A stretch of DNA of 27,432 nucleotides from Phoronis ovalis (lineage: Eukaryota > Phoronida > Phoronidae): NCBI GenBank assembly GCA_028565635.1, contig JAOXYB010043281.1, positions 1-27,432 on the forward strand, in the 5' to 3' direction. Within the stretch, counting starts at the first letter, position 1; each line of letters starts with the position of its first letter. Position numbers and translations under genes: made by a program. The notes beneath the pieces are model-generated. The model was not told the DNA's origin. It did not search any database and was given only the letters and a program-made list of their open reading frames with translations. Of this stretch, positions 1 to 8,600 are shown one piece after another.

Positions 1-94
1 AGTTTGAAGGTATAAAAAGTGGCACAATGTATCATGGCAAGAAATAGTCCCAAAATGCACCAGATTGCAGGAAATCAAATGAAATATCTAAAAA

Positions 95-290
95 TTTCCC
101 CGGGGGTTCATGCCCCCGGACCCCCCTAGTTTCGCTTTGCGCCCTGCGGGCGCTCGCCTGTCGGAGGGCGGGTCATCATTTTTTTACTTGCTCTTAGTGG
201 GGGTTGCAATTTTTTGTGCTAACCCTGGAGGGGGGATTGGATTTTTTTGTGCAACATGTTTTTGAAATGCACCAACCCCCCCCCCCTGTG
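95..290. repeat. GC-rich hairpin-forming dispersed repeat
   Basis: An island of high GC content in otherwise AT-rich DNA. It contains two short hairpins: CCGGGGG/CCCCCGG around 101-119 and GCGCCC-TGC-GGGCGC at 139-153. A run of C/G tracts follows up to about 290. I see no coding potential. The style is that of a short non-autonomous transposable element or its tail; the family was not identified. Bases 1-94 and 291-419 hold nothing I can assign and are presumably intron of the deiodinase gene. Confidence 0.4.
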
Positions 291-419
291 GTAATTTCTG
301 ACCAGTCCCTAAAGTGGTTAATGTATATATTTAACACAATCCGGTTATGAATGGCATTATATACCTACTCTTCAAAAACAAGTTTTCCTGAAACCAAGTG
401 TAAGTTCAAATACTTTCAG

Positions 420-1329
420 GTCGACACATTCTACGGATTAGAAGCATATAAATTTTTTTTGAGGATTACATCTGGGGACCTTTGGAAATCTGTATATGAG
501 GGAGGAAAAGCTCACAATTCTGAACTTGTGGACTCTGATGGCAAAGCCTGTCGCTTACTTGATTTTCAGAGACAAGGAAGACCTCTAGTGGTGAACTTTG
601 GTAGCTGTACCTGACCTCCATTTACAGGAAAGTATGTTGAGGTATGTAGAATATATAAGTAGAAGTTATGCATTTTGTTTCATTAAAACATGTCTTGAAA
701 TGGCTCGAATCTTGAAAAATGCAAAGCCTGAAATAATTTTACTGATCAACATAAGTTTCAGTTGTAATGAAATATTACTATAAATAAAAATTATTATATT
801 ATATTTCATAGTTTTTGTGTCTAGTAGTTGACTGACTTTCATTGGTCAAACTGTGGGAATGGCAATTTGATACACAAATTTGCTTCAACAACAAATTGCA
901 CTGAAGTTGACCAGGAGAATTTTGCAAATAAAGCAGTTTTGCATTATATGCCTTTAATTACAGGTTTGTGCAATGGCCTCCAACTTTTCTGATGTGGCAG
1001 ATCTAGTTACTGTTTACATTGAAGAAGCTCATTCTGTTGATGAATGGAAGTTTCATAAAAACTATTACCAAGTTAAGCAACCACAAATGTTGGCTGAAAG
1101 AATTGAGGCAGCCACATTTTTAAATGAATTTCATCCAACAGCGTTTCCAGTTATTGTTGACAAAATGGATAATAACTACATGACAAATTATGGAGCATAT
1201 CCAGAACGCCTTTACATTATTCAAAATGGTGTAGTAGTTTTTCAAGGAGGACGAGGTCCTCATTTTTACTCAGTGGAACCAATTAAGAAGTGGTTGCAAA
1301 ATTATTCAGAACAAAAGAAAAATGAATAA
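420..1329 (+). CDS. DIO: Iodothyronine deiodinase (selenoprotein), 5'-truncated, exons 420-641 and 964-1329
   Basis: Thioredoxin-fold selenoenzyme that reductively removes iodine from thyroid hormones or related iodotyrosine compounds; vertebrate members are membrane anchored. The first visible exon has an acceptor at 418-419 and reads in frame through GRPLVVNFGSCT, then TGA (612-614, Sec), then PPF, the deiodinase active site. The donor GTATGT at 642 leaves phase 0 and the acceptor AG is at 962-963. The second exon carries YIEEAH, PERLYII and QGGRGP and ends at TAA 1327-1329. With this splice the spacing between PPF and YIEEAH is 23 residues, as I recall for vertebrate deiodinases; the nearer GT at 632 would break the frame. 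The visible 195 residues (Sec is the 65th) lack the N-terminal membrane anchor, which must lie upstream of the window. The vertebrate catalytic-region His (His174 in D1) aligns with Pro in VKQPQMLAER. Standard gene finders would stop at the TGA. Family assignment is firm; subtype and substrate are not determined. Confidence 0.93.
612..614 (+). other. DIO: In-frame TGA read as selenocysteine
   Basis: The TGA sits between GSCT and PPF at the position occupied by selenocysteine in all three vertebrate deiodinases. Frame and homology continue on both sides, so this is a recoded codon and not a nonsense mutation. Recoding depends on a SECIS element in the 3' UTR; a candidate is annotated at 1563-1619. 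Confidence 0.9.
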
Positions 1330-1562
1330 CCAATGCAAAGAATAAACTCAAAATGTTCGAGTCTATATCAGTGTGTACTTAATAATGTAGACAGAATGTA
1401 ACATAATTAAACAAGAAAAGGAATTAAGATAATAGAGGATAGTTTTGAAATTCAAAAAATCAGATGGGTCAGTAAGAAATTAATTAAAAAATGAATATCT
1501 ACTTTTGTATACTATGTTGAAATGGTTTTATTCATCAATTTAGGTAAGACAGTCTTGTAAGG

Positions 1563-1619
1563 TAATGTTGAATGATGATATGGCAAGAAAACAGCGTGAT
1601 TGCCATGTTTGATACAATT
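1563..1619 (+). promoter_or_regulatory. Candidate SECIS element in the deiodinase 3' UTR
   Basis: The eukaryotic SECIS core is visible by eye. AUGA at 1572-1575 faces UGAU at 1610-1613, giving the non-Watson-Crick G.A quartet. Helix 2 pairs 1577-1585 with 1601-1609 over nine base pairs, two of them G.U. The 15-nt apical loop contains an A run at 1588-1591, 12 nt after the AUGA. A weaker lower helix can form between about 1564-1568 and 1614-1619 with one bulge. It starts about 235 nt after the stop codon, within the range seen for selenoprotein mRNAs. Folding was done by hand, so the exact boundaries are uncertain. Confidence 0.65.
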
Positions 1620-1723
1620 AAAGCTTACGTTACTTCTTACTTAAATAGCATTAATTTTTATATATATTTTGGAAATACAGGATTATATATGATATATTGC
1701 CAGCACTGTTGTTTTGAAAAGAA

Positions 1724-1729
1724 AATAAA
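1724..1729 (+). terminator. Poly(A) signal AATAAA downstream of the SECIS
   Basis: A canonical AATAAA lies about 105 nt past the SECIS candidate, so an mRNA cleaved 10-30 nt later would retain the SECIS. Another AATAAA at 1341-1346, just after the stop codon, would yield an mRNA without it. Confidence 0.45.
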
Positions 1730-2489
1730 TAATCAAAACAAAGAAATAAGACTCAAAAATGCTTTGTCCATGTTAGTGTGTAGACAATTAGAAGAACAAA
1801 CATATTAATTAGATAAAAGATGAAATTTTGTAGGTGATGATGGGAGTTATTTAAATAGATCTATCCATATGTATAAATAGTAAGACATCATAACAAAGGT
1901 TTAAAGTGGTTATGGGGAGGTGCCACTTAATTATAATGGCGTATATTTTTTCAAGAGGTCACTGTGGTTGCCATGGGGTATATATTTCGTCTTTTGTGCT
2001 TAATTCTTACTGGGTTTATGATGGGTTTGCCCAAATTTAAAATTTTTTTTCTCCAAAAATAAGCAGAATTCCATGGTGAATTAACATATACAAAGTTGAT
2101 TCTTCCATCTTTAGATAGTTTAATTCCACTGTAATTAAGTTGTAATTAAATACATTTTTCAATTTTCGACTTCTAAAAATACAGCTAAATACTTGTACAA
2201 TTGTACGGTTTTATGCAAACCTGTCAAAGCAATGTGTGGGCCAGGTTAAATCTACTATCTTGTCTGTTTTGTGCCAAAGGACAATTATTTTTAAAGTTTA
2301 ACCCAAAATTACACATATTTAATTTTAAAACACACAGTACTTTTATACTTAAAAGTATGATACTGATAAATGTTTATTAATGAAATGAATCCATTATCAC
2401 ATGACTGTGTACTCAAAAAATGGATCACAGAATTTTATACCAAACTTCCGCTGTGATATACGTTCAAATAGGCCTTTAATAATTGACCA

Positions 2490-3492
2490 TGTTGCTTACT
2501 TTCCTTCAAGCGTAGGAAGACCTCTAGTGGTGAACTTTGGCAGTAATACCTGACTTCCATTTATGGGAAAGTATGTTTAGATATGTATTAACTTTTTTAG
2601 TAGGTTTCATTAAAATAATAATTATAAAGATAACACATGTACAAGTTCCAATTATCAAGAAATTGTGAGGTATAAGTTATGCATTTTTAAAAGTACACAG
2701 TTTTATCTTTGACATTTAATGCTAAGCTGGACCCTCGTCACTGTTTAAATAAAAATTCGTGAAAAATCCACATTAAATTTTTTTCACTCAAAAGAGATGT
2801 TTTCTAAAACTTTAACATTCAAGCAATGTCATAATAGTATTTTGAAACTATTGTGTAAAATTTAATTAGCATTTAATTACACCTTATGAAAATCATTAGG
2901 TACATCCTACAGGAAAACTCTGTAGATAAAAATTCGGGCTAACTATATTTTTAACAACTAATCAATACTTCCTTAATTGGGTTTTGACCATTTTTAAATT
3001 GCACCAGGGATTTTGATTATATAATCAATTTAGTGTTTTTAGCAAATAAAAAAATTACGTTTTTTTAAATATTAATTAATAATTCAAACATTTTTCACAG
3101 CATTTACAGTTCGGTCAAACCCAATGATGGAAGTATCGTTTACTTATTACTTGAAAACATAGTTTGCAGGATTTTGATGTAGGATGTACCTTATGATTTT
3201 TATGAGATGTCATAAAAAATTAATTAAATTTTGTACGTTGCATACTAAAAATATAACCATAACATAGCATGAATGTTAAAGTTTCAGAAAACATTTATTT
3301 TATATGAAAAAAATGTAATGTGGATTTTTCCTCAATTCCATTCATGATAAATATATTTCTACAGTTCATAACTCTTGAAGAATGAGTTTTAAGATTGATG
3401 CGAGTCAATAAAGCTTGTGCTTACGTTCTATATGATAAACTGTCGTTTCTATTCTACATACAGGTTTGCATAGTAGTCTCCAGCTTTAATTT
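2490..3492 (+). pseudogene. Decayed tandem duplicate of the deiodinase active-site region
   Basis: Bases 2515-2580 repeat the active-site exon of the upstream gene: GRPLVVNFGS, then Asn-Thr, the TGA (2551-2553), then LPFMGKYV. The homologous Glu codon has become TAG (2578-2580), and the donor used by the intact gene (GGTATGT) has become GATATGT. Similarity extends upstream over the sequence beginning GCTTACTT. A short remnant of the next exon, with its acceptor, lies at 3461-3492; it starts like the functional exon but soon carries TAG TAG. The rest of that exon is absent. The intron-like gap of about 880 bp, against 322 bp in the functional gene, is mostly a foldback element. Because intron context is kept, this is a segmental duplicate and not a retrocopy. 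Confidence 0.75.
2760..3331. mobile_element. Palindromic foldback element (MITE-like)
   Basis: The left arm (about 2760-2911) and right arm (about 3178-3331) are inverted copies. Shared words include GAAAAATCCACATTA at the outer end, AAACTTTAACATTCA in the middle and GGTACATCCTACA at the inner end. The inversion resumes further in (about 2957-3002 with 3112-3160, sharing ATACTTCC and TTGGGTTT), so nearly the whole segment is one imperfect palindrome. There is no coding capacity. This looks like a non-autonomous foldback or MITE DNA element. Clear target-site duplications were not found. Confidence 0.65.
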
Positions 3493-3914
3493 TAAATTAC
3501 TATAACAAGTTAATAATAAGTTTTGCAAAGTATTAATTTTTTATGCACCGAATTAACCCTCAAACAAGTGTGTACTTTTGCATGAATGTTTCTTTAAATT
3601 AGTTGGTGAATTGCCATAACTTCATGATGGTGAATGACTGAGATTTCAAATAGTGGAATATGACCTACACACATATATGCCCTCAGTGTTTGTTGTATTT
3701 TTCTGATTATACAAATTATATCACAGTATCGCCCTCGCTGCTAACTAATAAATATTGCAGAATTCATGAAACAGAAGTTGTAATTGATTATCAAATGAAA
3801 TGCATAGATTTATTCCTCATATATACACCTCTATCACATGATTTCTTTAACAATGAAAATATAATTATCCAGGAAGTGACTTTTTCTATGTACAATAAAA
3901 TAACTTTTACATGA

Positions 3915-4238
3915 ACTGTCACTATACCTACTAATTGCTTTGTACACACACCACAGAATTTCTTTAAATGTTTACCAGTTAATCACACTTTTTTTGCTTG
4001 TTCACAGAATGTTCCAATTAGTGACAAACCTCCACAGCACATTTCACCATTTTTCATAATGTTCAATAATGCCAAAATTGAAGAAACATATCCCAATTCA
4101 ACAAACACTTTGAATTTGACTGAAGTTAATTTGAATCCCAGTGAAATTCTTCTTATTGTTCACATACAAGAAATCATATCGCAAACAAACATGGGTCCGA
4201 AACTGTTCCTAAAAAGTGATTCTGAAGCGATTAAGTAG
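3915..4238 (+). other. Unidentified open stretch, possible orphan terminal exon
   Basis: The frame ending at TAG 4236-4238 is open back to 3915, about 108 codons without a stop in AT-rich DNA. A polypyrimidine tract and AG at 4006-4007 could act as a 3' splice site. From there the product would read NVPISDKPPQHISPFF and continue to KLFLKSDSEAIK. I recognise no domain and found no matching upstream exon; an 84-codon ATG-initiated frame at 3660-3914 precedes it but is in a different frame. It could be the last exon of an unrecognised gene or a chance open frame. Confidence 0.2.
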
Positions 4239-5564
4239 TAGATTAATTTCACGAGTTAACAGAGAAACATGTGACGACAACGATGCAGCTGAATTATTAC
4301 CCCCGGGATTATTATCACCATATATACACAACCCACATTAGGCTCCGATATTATCCCAAGTTATCACTTAATTATACACACAAAGAGAAACAGCAGAGTA
4401 CCATAAATTAGCATGCTGTTTTAACAAAATATCTTAAGATAAATACATTTAAAGAGATGCTTACATGCATGAAGGTTATGGTTACATCATTTAAAACCTA
4501 ACAAATAGTGACCACCTGAATACTACAGGTCCAATAAAATATTAGCTGGTAAGAATGGACCACAGTAAGAATACAAAATGCATTTAGTTTAAAAAATGTT
4601 TACCATAAAACTGCATTTATATCCAACTGAGCACCAAAATACTGTACAATCCAACTAATTAACTAACATCTAAATCTTCTAATAAAGCTAAAATGCATGT
4701 TCAACTATACAAACAGCTTAAAACAGCACCATACAAAGTGACTAAACCTTAAACATACATGAATTATAGGACGAGTTCGTATTCAATTACATAAAGAATG
4801 AACTTGCATCTCTTTTAACAAATTAAAAGAAGCAAGTTATGGGATTTTTCTGAAAATCAGTACAACAGTAACTACACAAGAGCAATGCATTAATACCATT
4901 AATTTGTAGTCTGGGATAACATACAAACTTATTAGTAGAATACTGGGGGTGATGTCGAGGAGACAATGTCAATTTCGAGCCAATTTAATTGTGAAATTTG
5001 TCAAGTTTTACATGGTTACTTTAAATGCAACTTCAAATTAACATTCTCAACTTAACATTCATGAATGTTTTTGTACGTTAAAAATGATGATTCAAAAATA
5101 TAAATTTATTACCTTATCATCACAAACTAGCATAACAATGCAGTGTGATACTTCAACTGGACAATCATTAATTAGGGGCTATTCAGCAACCCTATTATTA
5201 TGAATAATCCCAACAAAAACTATGCCAAATTGTATGTTAGTACTAAGTAACAAGCAATATACATAATGTTCCATAGATCGGTGTAACGAATAAGAAATAT
5301 GTACCCAGGTTTCAGAACAGGTTTTGGTGATGAATTTTTGTATTGTTTCTTCTGCTATCAAAAGAACGTTTTTAACATACTCCTGCCATATTCCAACAAT
5401 CAAGTATCCGAAAAAATGTCATTACGCATTAAATAATCAGCCACCTAATAATTTGGGGGGGAGCTAGTAACTTGACAATTTCTGCTAACTGGAAAGATCG
5501 AAATAAATCTGATCCAGTTTTGTAATGCATTACATGTTCCTTGCAGATAAAGGTAGGAATTATG
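4239..5564 (-). other. GOLIM4 3' UTR and convergent intergenic DNA
   Basis: Downstream of the GOLIM4 stop codon on the minus strand. A minus-strand AATAAA lies at 5110-5105, about 455 nt past the stop, and would give an ordinary 3' UTR. The remainder down to 4239 is AT-rich and shows no supportable gene. Short open frames here (for example 5179-5403 minus) have no recognisable content. Confidence 0.4.
5105..5110 (-). terminator. Candidate poly(A) signal of GOLIM4
   Basis: TTTATT on the plus strand is AATAAA on the minus strand, about 455 nt after the GOLIM4 stop codon. A T-rich stretch follows it. Other weaker signals may exist further down. Confidence 0.35.
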
Positions 5565-5632
5565 TTACATCTTCTGTTCATCTTCATTATCATTATAATC
5601 CTCATCATTATAGATGTCATCTTTTTCTTCAT
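5565..5632 (-). CDS. GOLIM4: GOLIM4 terminal coding exon
   Basis: The acceptor TTTTTTAG lies at 5640-5633. Joined in phase 1 it reads DEEKDDIYNDEDYNDNED, then EQKM and the stop TAA (5567-5565). The acidic run followed by a short tail ending in Met resembles the C-terminus of vertebrate GPP130. The preceding exon (8245-8173) is 2.54 kb away. Confidence 0.82.
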
Positions 5633-8600
5633 CTAAAAAATTCAAATATACAATTAATTAGGATTGAAAGTATGCACTTTTTCTCAGTTACTTCCACCTT
5701 TTACTGCAATTTCTTACACAAATTTAATCATGATACCAGACAAGTTGGGTGTAAAGGATATAGAAATTGGGCACTAGATGTAATATGTGTACGAGCAAGT
5801 GTGATTAATTCAGCCTGTACAGAAGAAAAATTAAACTGCATTGATATACTTGTATACTGAACATAATTTATCTGGAATGCATACTTTTAAATGTCAATAA
5901 CACTTTTATAGTCGACAAATATTTAAGATAGCGAACATAGTTTGGCACAATTAAAAGCATTAAATTTTTGAAACATAAAATTCAAAGAATATGAGTCAAC
6001 AACCCCTTATACTACATTGTTGAAACTGCATACAAATAATCGTCATATGTGTAGGTACAAATTGTGTTTGGTTAAATAAATATTAATTTTCAAAGTTTCC
6101 TCACCTCCATTTTGTTGATTTTTTTCTGATGCATAAACTTTGAAAATTCATATCTTTTGAACCTAGTAAAATTTCAAAAATCTGGGAAACAGTATTGTAG
6201 CTGCACATGTAAAGATTATTAGTAAACTTTCAACTATATAGCTTTGGTTTTAGACTTATATTCTATTGAATTTTCCATTTCAAAACTTAACACTTTAACC
6301 CATAATGGTATCCATATAGGTCACATGATCTATTCAGAGAAAGAAAATTACAGATTTAAAAAAGTTTATGCTGTATACTTTGAAAATATGTATATTTTTG
6401 TCTATCTGTCTATCTTTTCGTTTAATTAGCTAAAACTTGTGAATAAATTGTGCTGAACAATATTTACTACCTTAAATTTGATTTTGCAAAATATACTTCT
6501 GTAAGTGTAACAAATGGCAGTGATATCAACATGTACATTTTGCAATAAGTCGCTGGTGTATCACATTCTGACTGGGAACTTCATATACATATACCACAAA
6601 AATCAACCGATTCCAAGAGCTTTTGATCAAACAAACATCTTCAATTAGTACTTAAACCAACAGAAACGCTTGAACAGAAAGAGCAATATGCGGCAAATAC
6701 TATAAAAGTGGATAGTTCCACAGTCATTTTTATTTAAAGCTTTCAACATTATATTCATGAACAAAATAAAATATCTGCTTTAAACTGAAAAGTAGCAAAT
6801 TAAAAAGAGTTGATATTCAAATCTCAAATGTTTTGAAAGCTTGACAAGACTGAGAGACTTTGGGAGCATTTCCACTTTTACACATCCTCAAATTTGAAGT
6901 TACAAAGCCACCAAATACTGGCAAGCACAATTCCATCACCAGTTATCTTGAAGATTAACAATAAGTTAATGTTCACCAAGTTTTAGCCACCAAGTTTCTG
7001 AATCACATAATTATACCCAGACTTTTATTTTGTAGCATTTAGTAAGACCAGTATTTTGTTATCACAATCAGATAGTCGATATTTCTGGTGAAAATAGTGT
7101 TCATCTTCATATTCAAAACTTTAAACATGCAAAGCCTCATAAGCAGCATCTAAACAAGCATAGTACTTACAATAAAGCTTAAGTTAAACTAAAAAAAAAT
7201 AAAAATGTACACAGATGAGGTAATTTACACTGCAGGATTAAGTGTCAAAAAAAGAAATATTTGCATAATAATAAAGCAATTTTTTAGTTCTTGATCCTGC
7301 CGTTAATTCATTCACAAGCATGGCATGAAAATACGTTATCACAAGTAAATGTTCAATAGATAACAATTTTTTCTAGTTTGACACTTCATCCTGTAGCCTA
7401 CCATGCAAATGAGAAGCAACTGTTAATCGCACAATTCGTTAATAATAACATTCTCTTGTAAAAAGGCTGTTATACATTAACAATACATTGTCGGAAATGT
7501 TCATGGTTTGTTACTCAAATAATTTTACACAATTAAAATAAAAAAATAATAGTCAGAGCTTGATTTTAGAAAGATCCAATTAGAAGTAAATGTAATATGA
7601 TAGTTACCATGTATTAGACTGGTACATATCCAAATGATAAATTATCAATTATCTAAAAATGCAACTACTGTTTATAGCTATGCAGGGATGATGTTTCAGT
7701 CATCAAGACAAATTCTAGTTACAGTTTCAAGCACCCACAAGAGAAAAAATGTGTGATGTGCAGGCTAGCCATGAATTCAGTTCTTTTGCAATTTATTTAA
7801 TGAAAATATTCATTTTCCCAATGTGTAGATTATACACAAGTAATTACGTACAATTTAAAATAAATATTTACTATTCTGCATTGTATTAATATTGGTTTGG
7901 CCCCCATATCTCCCTTATGGTAACATTCCGAACTGAAGATTAGAAAGGGATCTATTAGTCAACTACACGAAAATCAAAACACAACTGTTAGCTTTTGTAT
8001 ACATTCTCAAATTAGTTTTATGTAGCTGAACAAATATCCGGCTTATCCTGGTATGAGAGGGTTCCTGAGGTTTAGATACATCACCCAAGATAAATCAACT
8101 GAAACAAGGGTATAAAACTGAGCAAAGCACATTAACTAACATCCCTTCCCAAAAAAATAATTGCATTTTTACCTCCTTTATTTTCATTGTTCACGTCATT
8201 GTATATACCTTCGTTATTACCATTGTTAGGAACTGGAACCTGCATCTAAAACAGTGAAATTTTAAATCAGTATGTACACAGAAAAAGGGAATTGTTCATT
8301 TGCTTGGCACAGCATAATCAAACTTTATACTGCTATGTTCACACAGTGTTAATGGCTGTTTATATCTGCATTAAATATGTAACTGTAAATTATGTTCGGT
8401 AAATCAAAAACCCATTATTAAAACATTTGAATATGCAACTCACTTGTTTATTGTCTATATGCACAGGTACAACTCACTTGTTTATTGTCTATATGCACAG
8501 GTACAACTCACTTGTTTATTGTCTATACGCACAGGTACAACTCACTTGTTTATTGTCTATATGCACAGGTGCAACTCACTTGCTTATTGTCTATATGTGC

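Larger units (their letters stand above)
1330..2489 (+). other. Deiodinase 3' UTR and downstream spacer
   Basis: Non-coding. It contains an early AATAAA (1341-1346), the SECIS candidate and the second AATAAA at 1724. The ATG-initiated open frame at 1572-1808 overlaps the SECIS and has no recognisable protein features. From about 1810 to 2490 I see only AT-rich sequence without supportable features. Confidence 0.5.

Noticed and set aside
631-633. GTATGT at 632 as the deiodinase donor
   Set aside because: Joining 631 to 964 puts the next exon out of frame; the second GTATGT at 642 keeps phase 0 and the expected spacing to YIEEAH.
1572-1808. 78-residue plus-strand open frame after the deiodinase
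   Set aside because: It overlaps the SECIS candidate, lies in the 3' UTR and has no recognisable protein features.
3660-3914. 84-residue plus-strand frame with CPQC
   Set aside because: A single CxxC and an AT-rich hydrophobic composition are not enough; no splice partner or homologue could be recognised.
5429-5632. Minus-strand 67-residue frame starting with a Lys/Met run
   Set aside because: It is another frame of the GOLIM4 terminal exon and its 3' UTR; the phase set by splicing gives the acidic tail instead.
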